A program made the position numbers and the translations under genes. From the NCBI RefSeq assembly GCF_029960785.1, contig NZ_JASBQE010000058.1, positions 1 to 64,000 of the forward strand: a stretch of 64,000 nucleotides of DNA. The letters are read 5' to 3'. Shown here piece by piece: positions 8,197 to 17,314 of this stretch (position 1 is its first letter; each line of letters opens with the position of its first letter). Below the pieces are notes generated by a model. The model did no database searches and was not told the DNA's origin. It saw nothing but the letters and a program-made list of their open reading frames with translations. Source of the DNA: Polyangium sp. 15x6 (GTDB lineage Bacteria > Myxococcota_A > Polyangia > Polyangiales > Polyangiaceae).

Positions 8197-8979
8197 TCAC
8201 GCTCGTTCGAGGTGCACGCGCGTGCAGACGACCCGGAAGCCCACCCGCTGCACGTTGCGCTCGGTGGGCTCGCCGGGGAGCGATCCGATCGTCGCCACTG
8301 TCGCGCCGCGCGCCCGCGCCTCCGCGAGCCGCGCGCGGATGAGCGCCTGCTGAATGCCGCGCCTCCGCCACGCCGGCAGCACGCTCGTCCCGAACAGCGC
8401 CGCGACCTCGCCCCGCACCTCCGCGCTCCCCGCGCCCACCGCCTGGTCCCCGGCCCAGGCCATCACGCAGATCGATCGCGGGTTCTGCATCTGGCGCAGG
8501 CTCACCTCCAGATCCGCCTCCGACATGGGCTCGCCCTCGGGCCGGAAGCCGCTGCTGGACACCTCGATGAACCGCACCTCCTCGCCCGGCGAAACCTTTC
8601 GCACCACGATCCCGGCGGGCAGCGCCGCGCCGGCCACGGGATCCTCGTCCGCGGGGAGCTCCCGCGCGAGGAGATTCTCGAACCGCGTGAGCACGAACTT
8701 CCGCGCGGCGAGCATGGAGAGCAGCCCCGGATCCACGTACGGCGACAGCTCCATCCGGATCGGAACGCCGCGGCCCTCGTAAAACGCCTCGATTTGATCG
8801 AGCTCCTCGGCCTTGACCGGCCCGGCGAGGCCGATTCCAATGACGACGTTGCACCATGATCCCGGCGCGGCGAAGCAGGCGATCCCGCCGGCGACGCGGA
8901 TGGATTCGGGCGCGATGGAGGCGAAGGCCTGCACCTGTCGGGCTTCTTCGATTCGGGAGAGCTCCTCAGCGGTTCTCAT
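8197..8979 (-). CDS. GNAT family N-acetyltransferase
   Basis: A 260-residue protein. The C-terminal half (about 120-255) has the GNAT core with motif A, LFGTSVLPAWRRRGIQQALI, where RRRGIQ is the pyrophosphate-binding Q/RxxGxG/A loop for acetyl-CoA. The N-terminal 115 residues form an additional domain, as in tandem-GNAT proteins in which only one half keeps motif A. AAGGAG lies upstream of the ATG. It follows the THUMP methyltransferase by 18 bp on the same strand, so the two are probably co-transcribed. Acceptor substrate unknown. Confidence 0.85.
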   Translation of the reverse strand: MRTAEELSRIEEARQVQAFASIAPESIRVAGGIACFAAPGSWCNVVIGIGLAGPVKAEELDQIEAFYEGRGVPIRMELSPYVDPGLLSMLAARKFVLTRFENLLARELPADEDPVAGAALPAGIVVRKVSPGEEVRFIEVSSSGFRPEGEPMSEADLEVSLRQMQNPRSICVMAWAGDQAVGAGSAEVRGEVAALFGTSVLPAWRRRGIQQALIRARLAEARARGATVATIGSLPGEPTERNVQRVGFRVVCTRVHLERA

Positions 8980-8997
8980 GGTCGCTCCTTGTCACCA

Positions 8998-10107
8998 TCA
9001 CCGTATCGAATACGAGAACAACCGGCACTCGATCGGACCATTCCAGACCGTGATCTCCTTCGACGGCCGGATCCGCATCGCCCGCGAGATCTCCGGCGTC
9101 CCCGCGAGCAGCACCACGGTGTGCCCCGACAACCGCCGAAACGCCTCCGCCATCCCCCGGTAGAGCTCCTCTCCTCCGGACAAACGCTCCCCGTACGGCG
9201 GGTTCGTCACGATGAACCCCGGCGGCTCCAGAGGCTCCACGTCCCGCACGTCCGCGCGCGAGAAATGCAGCCGCACGCCCGCGGCTTTCGCGTTTTGCTT
9301 CGCCGTCTCGATCGCCTGCGGCGACACGTCGCTCCCCGCGACGAACGGCCCCTCGCTCTTCACCCGCGCCCGCGCGGCCTCGCGCATGTCCGTGATGCGC
9401 CTCTTCTGCGTCTCGTCGTGGTTCGGCCACCGCTCGAAGCCGTGCCGCTCCCGCAAGAGCCCCGGCGCCACGTCGCGCGCCCAGAGCGTCGCCTCGATCG
9501 GGATCGTCCCCGAGCCGCACATCGGGTCCACGAGCGGGCTTTGCCGGTCCCAGCCGGAGAGACGCAGGATCGCCGCCGCCAGCGTCTCCTTGAGCGGCGC
9601 CTCCTCGATGCGCTTGCGGTAGCCGCGCCGGTGCAGCGACTCGCCCGAGAGATCCACATACAGGCTCGCCCGATCGCGCACCACGTGCACGAACACCCCG
9701 AGATCCGGGTCGTCGAGGTCCACGCTCGATCGCGCGCCGAGCTGCTTGCGCTGCTGATCGACGATCGCGTCCTTCGTCTTCTGCGCGATGAACTGCGTGT
9801 GCGTGAGGCGGCTGTCCTTGCACGCCGCGCGCACCGCGAGCGTGCGCTGCGGATCTACGTACGGGCTGAAATCCACGCGTGAAACGCCCTCGTAGAGCGC
9901 CTCTCCCGTCTCCGCCTCGAACTCGGCGAGCAGCGCGAGCACGCGCACGGCGATGCGCAGCTCGAGGCACGCGCGCATGCCCTCCTCGATGGGGCCCTCG
10001 AAGTGCACGCCGCCTCGATCCGCGCGCACCTCGCGGAAGCGCGCCTCGCGCAGCTCGTCGCGCAGCGCGCCCTCCGTGCCCTTCGCGGCCGTCGCGAAGA
10101 AGCGCAT
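8998..10107 (-). CDS. THUMP-domain rRNA (guanine-N2)-methyltransferase, RlmL/K type
   Basis: About 369 residues. The N-terminus MRFFATAAKGTEGAL is the typical opening of the RlmL/Trm14 family, followed by a THUMP domain (about 45-150) and a Rossmann methyltransferase domain with DPMCGSGTIPIEA (near 190) and the catalytic TNPPYGERL (near 298). It should methylate N2 of a guanine in 23S rRNA using S-adenosylmethionine. It lacks the second methyltransferase half (RlmK) found in enterobacteria. Another Met at 10140 adds 11 residues; I chose 10107 because the family homology begins there, but the start is uncertain. Confidence 0.88.
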   Translation of the reverse strand: MRFFATAAKGTEGALRDELREARFREVRADRGGVHFEGPIEEGMRACLELRIAVRVLALLAEFEAETGEALYEGVSRVDFSPYVDPQRTLAVRAACKDSRLTHTQFIAQKTKDAIVDQQRKQLGARSSVDLDDPDLGVFVHVVRDRASLYVDLSGESLHRRGYRKRIEEAPLKETLAAAILRLSGWDRQSPLVDPMCGSGTIPIEATLWARDVAPGLLRERHGFERWPNHDETQKRRITDMREAARARVKSEGPFVAGSDVSPQAIETAKQNAKAAGVRLHFSRADVRDVEPLEPPGFIVTNPPYGERLSGGEELYRGMAEAFRRLSGHTVVLLAGTPEISRAMRIRPSKEITVWNGPIECRLFSYSIR

Positions 10108-10229
10108 CACCTCGCCCCGGTTCTTCCGCTCGGTTCGCATGTCGTCGGTCCGGGGCGTACGCTTGTACAGCCCTTCGCGCAAGAGGTTGTTCGTGCCCGT
10201 CCCCCTTGCCGAACTCGCCCCGGAGGGCC

Positions 10230-10235
10230 TACGCT
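10230..10235 (+). promoter_or_regulatory. Putative -10 box of cyclophilin gene
   Basis: TACGCT ending 8 nt before the ATG at 10244. It fits the TANNNT pattern and the short spacing seen at other starts in this window. Confidence 0.35.
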
Positions 10236-10243
10236 CCGCGCCC

Positions 10244-10762
10244 ATGGCAAATCCGACTGCGCTCCTCGAGACCTCCCTCGGCAACATCAAGGTCGAGCTC
10301 TTCGTCGACAAGATGCCGATCACGGCGAATAACTTCATCAAGCTCGCGAAGGACGGCTTTTACGACGGTCTGCATTTCCATCGCGTCATCAACAACTTCA
10401 TGATCCAGTTTGGCTGTCCGCACAGCCGCAACCCGAAGAGCCCGATCGCGGGCACGGGTGACGCGCCGCACGGGACGATTCAGGACGAGCATCCGGAAGG
10501 CGCCAAGATCTCGAACGAGCCCGGCACGCTCGCCATGGCGAACACCGGCGCGCGGAACAGCGGCTCGTGCCAGTTCTTCATCAACACCGTGCACAACGAT
10601 TACCTCGACTGGTTCACGCCCGGCCCCTCGAAGCACCCCGTCTTCGGCCGCGTCGTCGAGGGCCTGGACGTCGTGCGCCAGATCGAGAAGACCCGCACCG
10701 ACGGCGACGATCGGCCCCTCACGCCCGTCCGCATGAACCGCGTCGTCGTCGAAGGCGCCTGA
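10244..10762 (+). CDS. Cyclophilin-type peptidyl-prolyl isomerase
   Basis: A 172-residue cytosolic PpiB-like cyclophilin without signal peptide. Active-site residues are present: FHRVI (catalytic Arg, about 44), the QFFI segment and the FGRVVEG strand near the C-terminus. It catalyses cis-trans isomerisation of X-Pro bonds. No ribosome-binding site is evident at the ATG, but a TACGCT box lies 8 nt upstream. Its stop TGA overlaps the ATG of the next gene (TGATG), so the downstream lipoprotein is translationally coupled. Confidence 0.92.
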   Translation: MANPTALLETSLGNIKVELFVDKMPITANNFIKLAKDGFYDGLHFHRVINNFMIQFGCPHSRNPKSPIAGTGDAPHGTIQDEHPEGAKISNEPGTLAMANTGARNSGSCQFFINTVHNDYLDWFTPGPSKHPVFGRVVEGLDVVRQIEKTRTDGDDRPLTPVRMNRVVVEGA

Positions 10763-11691
10763 TGTCCTTGTCGGCTCGCCCGTTCGCCCTCCTCGCGGCG
10801 TGGGTCGTGCTCGCTTCGGGTTGCGGCGGAAATCGCCCGGCCGCGGCGCCTGCCGTCGACCTCGCCGCGGGGCCTCGCGCCGCGCCTCCCGAGGCGGAGT
10901 CCGATGGCGAGGTCCTGCTCTGGGGCAAGCAGGGCGACGGGCCGAAGACGACGTATCGCGTGGCGGACGACGGGCGAGTGCTCGGCGAAGAGCCGGGGAT
11001 CGTGATTGCGACGAGCCGCGGCGAGCTCGTCTGGCGCGAGCGCGAGGCGGAGGTCAAGCTCGGCGGCTGCGAGGAGGGCACGCCCCCGGAAAACCTCGAG
11101 CCGGGGATCGTGACGCATGCGTGGCTCGCGCCGCGCGACGATGTGGCGCGGCAGGTGATCGTGGATCCCGGCGACGACGGCGCCGGCGTGGGCGAGCTCT
11201 CGCATCACGTCGAGCTCCTCGGCAGCGTCGGGCCGTATCTGTTCGTGCACGAGGACGTGTACGTTTACTCGTGCGGCGCGCACGGGAACACCGTGGCGAG
11301 CTTCAAGCTGTGGGACGCGGAGGCGGGCAAAGAGATCGATCTCATGCACCATCTGCCGAGCAAGGAGGCGCTCGCGCGGCGCGCCGAGCCCATGCTCGAC
11401 GAGGGCGACATGGATCCGGAGGAGGCGCGCAAACACGAAGATCTGCCCGATCTCGTGCAAATCTTCCCCGTGTATGGCGAGCGCGGCGGGCTCCGCGTCG
11501 ACGCGCAGTTCGCGCGCGAGGATTGTTATGCGTGCAGCGACGGCCTCTGGAGCGGGTACACGCGCAGCGTCATCGTACCGAGCGAATGGATGCCCGAGCG
11601 ATTCGCGCCCTGGTCGACCCCGCCCGTCGCCGTCGTGAAGTTCTTGCAGTCGCATCCCGGCTTCGGGGTCGGGGGTTGGTCCCGGCGCTAG
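10762..11691 (+). CDS. Lipoprotein, function unknown
   Basis: A 309-residue protein with a lipoprotein signal (WVVLASGCGG). The mature part is acidic and predicted to be beta-rich, with a Cys pair in DCYACSDG near residue 256. It overlaps the cyclophilin stop by one base, so it is co-expressed with it. I do not recognise the family. Export seems certain from the signal; a role in the envelope is inferred. Confidence 0.78.
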   Translation: MSLSARPFALLAAWVVLASGCGGNRPAAAPAVDLAAGPRAAPPEAESDGEVLLWGKQGDGPKTTYRVADDGRVLGEEPGIVIATSRGELVWREREAEVKLGGCEEGTPPENLEPGIVTHAWLAPRDDVARQVIVDPGDDGAGVGELSHHVELLGSVGPYLFVHEDVYVYSCGAHGNTVASFKLWDAEAGKEIDLMHHLPSKEALARRAEPMLDEGDMDPEEARKHEDLPDLVQIFPVYGERGGLRVDAQFAREDCYACSDGLWSGYTRSVIVPSEWMPERFAPWSTPPVAVVKFLQSHPGFGVGGWSRR

Positions 11692-11701
11692 GGATTTCTG
11701 C

Positions 11702-11707
11702 TATCCT
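11702..11707 (+). promoter_or_regulatory. Putative -10 box of dipeptidase gene
   Basis: TATCCT ending 9 nt before the ATG at 11717, with no Shine-Dalgarno sequence in between. It is the same arrangement as at 2444, 53353 and 55035. Confidence 0.45.
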
Positions 11708-11716
11708 CGGCGCGCC

Positions 11717-12718
11717 ATGCACGGCTCCCCCGAAGCGCGCGCGCTCCACGACCTCTACCCCGCGATCGATTTGCATGCCGACAGCTTGATGTGGTCGCGC
11801 TGGGTGGGCTACGACCTGCACGCCCGCCATGATCCGCCGCTCCCGCTCGCCGCGCTCGGCGGGCACGTCGACGTGCCGCGCATGAAAGAGGGCGGGATGG
11901 GGGCGCAGTTTTTTGGGCTCGTCTCGCTGCCGATCGGCCAGCGGCACGGGCTCGCGCGGGTCATCGACGAGCAGATCGACGCGCTCGAAGGGCAGATCTC
12001 GCGCGCGCCGCACCGCCTCGCCAAGGTGCGCACGGCGGCCGAGATCGAGGCGGCGCGGGCGCGCGGGCAGGTCGGCGCGCTCCTCGGCATCGAGGGCGGA
12101 CACGCGCTCGAAGGTTCACTCGACAAACTCGCGCATTTCGCGCGACGCGGCGTGCGTTACCTCGGCCTCTGCCATTTCAGCCGGAATGAGCTCTGCTATC
12201 CGGCGTATGGCCGCGGGCGCAAGGACGATGCGGGGCTCACGCCGTTCGGCCGCGAAGTCGTGACCGCTTGCGAGGCGCTCGGCGTCGTCGTGGACCTCGC
12301 GCACATCAATCGCACGGGGTTTCTCGAAGCGTGCGCGATGGCCAAACGCCCGCCGATCGTCAGCCACACCGGGGTCATCGGCGCGTTCCAGCACTGGCGC
12401 AACGTGGACGACGACCAGCTCCGCGCCATCGCGGACAAGGGCGGCGTCGTGGGCGTCATCTTTTGCCCGCAGTTCCTCGGCGGAGACGGGCTCGCGCCGG
12501 TGGTGAAGCACCTGAAACACATCATCGACGTTTGCGGCGAGGATACGCCCGCGCTCGGATCGGACTGGGACGGCTTCATCGTGCCGACCCGCGATCTTTG
12601 CGACGCCGCGCGATTGCCGTTGCTCACGGACGCGCTCCTCGAAGCGGGGATGCGGCCCGAGACGATCGGAAAGATCCTACGGGGAAATGCGATGCGGGTC
12701 CTGGCGGAAGTGCCCTGA
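11717..12718 (+). CDS. Membrane dipeptidase family (M19) peptidase
   Basis: A 333-residue TIM-barrel metallopeptidase. The zinc ligands expected for renal dipeptidases are visible: HADS near the N-terminus (HxD, about 20-22), Glu in GIEGGHALEGS, His in VDLAHIN and His in VSHTGV. It should cleave dipeptides, possibly with D- or dehydro-residues. There is no signal peptide, so it is probably cytosolic, in contrast to the mammalian enzyme. The start at 11717 sits just behind a TATCCT box. Confidence 0.9.
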   Translation: MHGSPEARALHDLYPAIDLHADSLMWSRWVGYDLHARHDPPLPLAALGGHVDVPRMKEGGMGAQFFGLVSLPIGQRHGLARVIDEQIDALEGQISRAPHRLAKVRTAAEIEAARARGQVGALLGIEGGHALEGSLDKLAHFARRGVRYLGLCHFSRNELCYPAYGRGRKDDAGLTPFGREVVTACEALGVVVDLAHINRTGFLEACAMAKRPPIVSHTGVIGAFQHWRNVDDDQLRAIADKGGVVGVIFCPQFLGGDGLAPVVKHLKHIIDVCGEDTPALGSDWDGFIVPTRDLCDAARLPLLTDALLEAGMRPETIGKILRGNAMRVLAEVP

Positions 12719-12727
12719 CGGGGGAAA

Positions 12728-12758
12728 GCGCGGGCGACGGGGGGATCGCCGCCCGCGC
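12728..12758. terminator. Bidirectional hairpin between convergent genes
   Basis: A 9-bp perfect stem (GCGCGGGCG at 12728-12736 and its complement at 12750-12758) between the stops at 12718 (plus) and 12767 (minus). There is no U-tract, so it may act by folding alone or mark mRNA ends. Confidence 0.5.
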
Positions 12759-12766
12759 AGCACGAA

Positions 12767-14089
12767 TCAGAGGTTCGGCAGGGGGCCCGTGCCGTTGTCG
12801 CCGAACGTGGTCGCCTCTACGCCCACGCCCTGCAGCATCGAAATGAACAGGTTCGCGAGCGGCGTCTCGTCCGGATACACCACGTGCCTGCCGGGCTTGA
12901 AGATCCCGCCGAGGCTGCCGCCGACGAGGACCGGCAGGTTCGTGTGCCTGTGGGCATTGCCGTCCTCGATCTCGCTGGAGAAGAACACGGCCGAGCTATC
13001 GAGCGCGCTCATGCCATTACCCTCGTCGATCGCCTGGAGCTTGCCGAGCAGGTAGGCGAATTGCTCCACCTCCCACCGATCGATGATCGTGAGCTTCTCG
13101 TAATTCGTGTCGAGGTTCTGGTGGTGCGAGATCTCGTGATGCCCCTCGTTCACGAGCAGGAACGGATAACTCCGGCCGCTGCCCGCGTTGCCCAGCATGA
13201 AGCTCACGACCCGCGTCGCGTCGCATTGCACCGCGAGCGCGATGAGGTCGAGCATCATCATCACGTGCTCGGGGTAGGGCAGGTCGCCCGGCGGGCGGTT
13301 CATCGGCGTGCATTGCGGGCCTTCGCCCGTCTTCTGGATCTTCTTTTCGAGCTCGCTGATGCCCGTCATGTACTCGTCGAGCTTGCGCCGATCCGTGGTT
13401 CCGAGCCTGCCGTTCAGCGAGTTCGCCTCTTCGAGCACGTAATCGAGGACGCTCGTGCGGTAGATCTTCTGCCGCGCCTGCTCCTCGGCCGTGGCCTTGG
13501 GATCGAAGCCGCCGAACAGGATGTCCCAGACGACCTGGGGATTCACCGCTTTCGGGAGCGGCTGCGTCTCCGAGGCCCACGAGATGTTCCGCGCGTAGGC
13601 GCAGCTATACCCCGAGTCGCAATCGCCCGCGCTCGACCCGCCGTCGATGCCGAGCTGCAGCGACGGGATCCGCGTGAACTGGCCGAGGTGCGCCGCGGCG
13701 ACCTGGTCCATGGAAATGCCGTTCTTGATGTTCGCGCCCTCGGTTTTCACGACGTGGCGGCACGTCAAGAAGCCCGCCGTGCCCGCGGCGTGATCGCCGG
13801 GCCCGTCGGGCCGCGCGGGCGTGTTCGCGAGGCCCGAGAGGACGAGGACCTTCTCCCGGAGCGCGCCGAGCGGCTCGAGGATCGTGGGGAGCTGGTATTG
13901 CTCCCCCTCGGTCGTCGGCGTCCAGGCCGGCATGTGGATGCCGTTCGGCACGTAAAACGTGATGATGCGTTTGAGGTCGTTCGGCTCGGCCTTCGCGTTT
14001 TTCGGGGAGAACATCTCGAGGGCCGGCAGGGCGAGCAGCGCGCCCGCTCCGCCGAGGAATGCGCGTCGCGACAGCTTGAAACGTTTCAC
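12767..14089 (-). CDS. DUF1552 secreted protein with Tat signal
   Basis: A 440-residue protein with a twin-arginine signal (SRRAFLGGAGALLALPAL, residues 7-24) and the DUF1552 fold, an alkaline-phosphatase-like/sulfatase-related superfamily of unknown activity. In planctomycetes and myxobacteria DUF1552 is almost always encoded with a DUF1592/1588/1585/1587/1595 protein, as here. It starts at GTG 14089 and overlaps the stop of its partner by 4 nt (GTGA), so the two are translationally coupled and likely work together outside the cytoplasm. Confidence 0.9.
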   Translation of the reverse strand: MKRFKLSRRAFLGGAGALLALPALEMFSPKNAKAEPNDLKRIITFYVPNGIHMPAWTPTTEGEQYQLPTILEPLGALREKVLVLSGLANTPARPDGPGDHAAGTAGFLTCRHVVKTEGANIKNGISMDQVAAAHLGQFTRIPSLQLGIDGGSSAGDCDSGYSCAYARNISWASETQPLPKAVNPQVVWDILFGGFDPKATAEEQARQKIYRTSVLDYVLEEANSLNGRLGTTDRRKLDEYMTGISELEKKIQKTGEGPQCTPMNRPPGDLPYPEHVMMMLDLIALAVQCDATRVVSFMLGNAGSGRSYPFLLVNEGHHEISHHQNLDTNYEKLTIIDRWEVEQFAYLLGKLQAIDEGNGMSALDSSAVFFSSEIEDGNAHRHTNLPVLVGGSLGGIFKPGRHVVYPDETPLANLFISMLQGVGVEATTFGDNGTGPLPNL

Positions 14090-16143
14090 TTTGCACCTCC
14101 CGGCGCCTCACCGCGCCGCATCCGGAACGGCTCGCTCGTCGCGACGAGCTTGATCAGATCGACGAACCTCTGCCCACGCTCGTCGAGCTCCTTCGTCAGG
14201 TGCTCGAGGTCGTCCGCGTCGGCCGGCTCGTGGCCGCGCCCGAGCGCGTAGGTGAGCATCTTCTCGGAGACGCAATGCAAGAAGCGCGGATCCTCGGCGA
14301 GGATGGCGCTGAGCTCCGTGAGTCCATTGAATGTCTTGCCGCCCGGCAGGACGCCGCTCGAATCGACGGGGAAGCCGAGGTCCTCCGTGCGGAACGAGCC
14401 GATGCCGTCGAAGTTCTCGAAGCCGAAGCCGAGGTTGTCCATTTCCTCGTGGCAGCCGGCGCAGATCGGGTTCGCGCGGTGGATTTCGAGCCGCTGCCGG
14501 ATCGAGCCCGTGGGCATCTCCTCGGTGACGAGCCCCTCGACCCCCGGCGGCGGCGCGTCGGGCTCGGTGCAGAGCATCTGCGTCATCACCCATTTGCCGC
14601 GTTTCACCGGCGAGGTGCGCGTCGGATAGGACGTGACCGTGAGGATCGAGCCCTGCGCGAGCAGGCCCTGTCGATTGGGATCCTCGATCGTGACCTTGAC
14701 GAATCCGGCTGGCCCGGGCGAGGGCATGTTGTAATGCGTCGCGAGCCGCTCGTCGATGTACGTGAAATCGGCCGAGAGCATCTCGGGGATCGGAAGATCG
14801 TTCTTCAGGAACTCGCGGAAGAAGAGGCGCGTCTCTTGCCGCATGGACTCGCGCAGCGTCTCGTCCCAGGTCGGGAACGCGTGATAGTCGGGCTGGTGAT
14901 CGTCGAGGGCCCGCGTGAAGAGCCATTGCCCGGCGAAGTTGTCGACGAGCGCTTCGGCCCTCGGGTCGGCGAGCATGCGCTCGACCTGCGCCTCGATCTC
15001 GGCCGGATCCTGCAATTTGCCCTCGCGCGCGGCCGCGAAGAGCTCCTCGTCCGGCATGCTGCTCCAGATGAAATACGAGAGGCGCGAGGCGAGCTCGAAG
15101 TCATCGAGCGGGTGCGCCGGCGTGCTGGCATGCGGGTTCGGATCGAGCTCCGGACGGAACAGGAAATGCGGCGACGTGAGGATGGCGCGGAGCGCGATCT
15201 CGAGGCCTTCGTTGACGGTTTGTCCTTGCTGCTCGGCGAGCGCGACCACGCCCGCGAGCCGGTCGAGCTCGGCCTCCGTGACCGGCCGGCGGAACGCGCG
15301 CTCGGCGAACTTTTGCAGGATCTCCCGGACGCATGCGGCGCCGCCCGTCGGATCGCAGACCACGATGTGCTCGCGGATGGGGTTTTCCCCGACGACCCCG
15401 AGCGGGCCCTCGATCTCGATCCAGTCGACGTGCAGGTTCCGGTCGGCGCTCGCGGCCTCGTCGTAATAGTCGTTCGTGAATTCGACGGAGACGACCTGCG
15501 TGCCCGCATTCGCGTCGGCCTCGGCCTCGACGACCACGGGATCCGCGCTCGTCTGGCTGACGTCGAAGCTGCCCGCGATGGTGCCGCCGACGAGCAGGTT
15601 CACTTTCACGGGATCGGGGCCCGCCTGATCACCCCAGACCCGCGCGGCGATACGATATTTTCCGGTCGAGGGGAATTCGTGCGTGACCGGCAGCTCGCCG
15701 CTGCTCCACAGGTTCCAGTCCTCGCCTCCGGCCGCGCCGACCTGGCCCGTGAGCGTCTCCGCTTCCACGCGCAGCGTCGTGGAGGACGACGGGAGGTTCA
15801 TCGCCTCGCGGGCGAGATCCTCGGCCGCGCGGGCATAAAGCTCGGCCTGGAGCGGCGAGATCGATAACACGTCGGCGATGTTGTCGAAGCCGTAACCACG
15901 ATCGTCGGCGGGAAAATCGTCCGCGGGCCTGAGCGCCGTGCCGAGCAGGTCGCGGACCGTATTGTTGTACTCGACCCGATTGAGCCGGTGCATGGTGACG
16001 CGCCCGGGATCCGTCGCGGGCGTTCCGGCGTCGCTGGAGCACCCGATCGCGGCCGGCGCGAGGACGGCGGCGAGCACGAGCGGGGCAATGGTCCTTCCGC
16101 GCCTCCTCGGGCGCGGCCGATGAGAAGCTATCGAACGAGGCAT
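14086..16143 (-). CDS. DUF1592-family lipoprotein with CxxCH motif
   Basis: A 685-residue lipoprotein (AAIGCSSD). Domain order: DUF1587 (HRLNRVEYNNTVRDLLGT, from about residue 50), a carbohydrate-binding-like beta domain (about 120-245), DUF1595 (FAERAFRRPVTEAELDRL), DUF1592 (FELASRLSYFIWSSMPD), DUF1588 with a CAGCH motif near residue 575, and DUF1585 at the C-terminus (LTYALGRG). The CxxCH suggests covalent heme c, as proposed for these planctomycete-type cytochromes; the substrate is unknown but polymer degradation is often suggested. GGGAGG precedes the ATG at 16143. First gene of a two-gene operon with DUF1552. Confidence 0.9.
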   Translation of the reverse strand: MPRSIASHRPRPRRRGRTIAPLVLAAVLAPAAIGCSSDAGTPATDPGRVTMHRLNRVEYNNTVRDLLGTALRPADDFPADDRGYGFDNIADVLSISPLQAELYARAAEDLAREAMNLPSSSTTLRVEAETLTGQVGAAGGEDWNLWSSGELPVTHEFPSTGKYRIAARVWGDQAGPDPVKVNLLVGGTIAGSFDVSQTSADPVVVEAEADANAGTQVVSVEFTNDYYDEAASADRNLHVDWIEIEGPLGVVGENPIREHIVVCDPTGGAACVREILQKFAERAFRRPVTEAELDRLAGVVALAEQQGQTVNEGLEIALRAILTSPHFLFRPELDPNPHASTPAHPLDDFELASRLSYFIWSSMPDEELFAAAREGKLQDPAEIEAQVERMLADPRAEALVDNFAGQWLFTRALDDHQPDYHAFPTWDETLRESMRQETRLFFREFLKNDLPIPEMLSADFTYIDERLATHYNMPSPGPAGFVKVTIEDPNRQGLLAQGSILTVTSYPTRTSPVKRGKWVMTQMLCTEPDAPPPGVEGLVTEEMPTGSIRQRLEIHRANPICAGCHEEMDNLGFGFENFDGIGSFRTEDLGFPVDSSGVLPGGKTFNGLTELSAILAEDPRFLHCVSEKMLTYALGRGHEPADADDLEHLTKELDERGQRFVDLIKLVATSEPFRMRRGEAPGGAK

Positions 16144-16343
16144 CGTGTTCCTCCCTGGCGGCGAGGGTACACCGATGCCCGGCGCGGACGTGGATGAAAT
16201 GGGGCGATGCGAGGCGAAATGGCCCTCGAATTCGTGAAATGTTTCGGCGAGGGCCGACGTGACGCCCTGCGGGTGGGCATCATTGGGGATGGTGGATACA
16301 GGCTACGCAGTGCAGTATGGGACGGCGCGAGCAGGCCCGCGCG

Positions 16344-17210
16344 TCATGCCCGATGCGCGAGCCATTCGTCGATGAGCTTGCGCGCAATGCTCATCGACGA
16401 GGGGAGCTTGGGCAAGGAGCCCCGGTCGAACCAGGCGGCCTCCTCGAGCTCGCCGTGATCGACGACGAGCTCGCCGCCCGAACGGCGCGCGAAGAAGCCG
16501 ATCATGATCTGGTGCGGGAATGGCCAGGGCTGGCTGCCGAAATAGCGAATGTCGTCGATCTCGATGCCCGTCTCCTCGCGCGTCTCGCGCTTCACGCAGT
16601 CCTCGAGCGACTCGCCCGGCTCGACGAACCCCGCGACGAGGCCGTACATGCCCGGAGGAAAACGTGGTTGCCGCGTCATCAGGATGCGCGGTCCGTCCTC
16701 GATGAGCACGATGATCGCCGGGGTGACGTGCGGAAAATGCTGGTGCGCGCATCGCGTGCACCGCTTCGACCGGCGCCCGATTTCGAGGTCGAGCGGCGCG
16801 CCGCATATCCCGCAGAACTGGTGCGTTCGGTCCCAGTACTGCACCTGAAACGCCGTGCCCGCGGCGACTTCGAAGTCCGGATCGATGCGGCCGTGCAAGC
16901 GGCGGAGCGAGACGTAGGCGAAGCCGGGCGGGACGGGCGCATCGGGCGAGAGCTCGGCGGATCGACACGGGACGGCGTCGAGCCAGCCGAGCGGCTGGAC
17001 GCGGACGGGTTCGAGGCCGAGCGCGCCGAGGGTTTCGAGGAGCGGCACGTCGTGAGGGAAAGGCGCGGGCGGGTCGCCGTCGACGAGGCGGACGAGGAGG
17101 TCGTCGCCGCGATACGCGAACCAAAGGCCGAGCGACGGCGCGCCGAGGAGCGCGGGATCGGCGCGGAAACGGGGAATCTTGTTCATGGTGTGAGAGACCT
17201 GCCGCGCCAT
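16344..17210 (-). CDS. nudC: NADH pyrophosphatase NudC
   Basis: A 288-residue Nudix hydrolase. It has the NudC zinc ribbon (FCGIC near 132 and CTRCAHQHFP near 151), a full Nudix box (GFVEPGESLEDCVKRETREE, about 188-207) and the diagnostic SQPWPFP motif just after it. It cleaves NAD(H) to NMN(H) and AMP and can remove NAD caps from RNA. Two starts are possible (17210, MARQVS; 17186, MNKIP); neither has a clear ribosome-binding site. It is divergent from the large kinase gene. Confidence 0.93.
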   Translation of the reverse strand: MARQVSHTMNKIPRFRADPALLGAPSLGLWFAYRGDDLLVRLVDGDPPAPFPHDVPLLETLGALGLEPVRVQPLGWLDAVPCRSAELSPDAPVPPGFAYVSLRRLHGRIDPDFEVAAGTAFQVQYWDRTHQFCGICGAPLDLEIGRRSKRCTRCAHQHFPHVTPAIIVLIEDGPRILMTRQPRFPPGMYGLVAGFVEPGESLEDCVKRETREETGIEIDDIRYFGSQPWPFPHQIMIGFFARRSGGELVVDHGELEEAAWFDRGSLPKLPSSMSIARKLIDEWLAHRA

Positions 17211-17314
17211 GGTAGCAAGGCCGCGCTTTACCGCGGATCGAACCTCCGGTATTTTTCGTCGAGAAACGAACACGCCGGCGGGCGGCGGGCGTATCAGGGG
17301 GAGACGCAATTTTC

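Noticed and set aside
16207..16458. Small plus-strand open frame of 83 codons
   Set aside because: It overlaps the 3' end of nudC on the other strand, has no ribosome-binding site and its composition looks like a GC-rich shadow frame.
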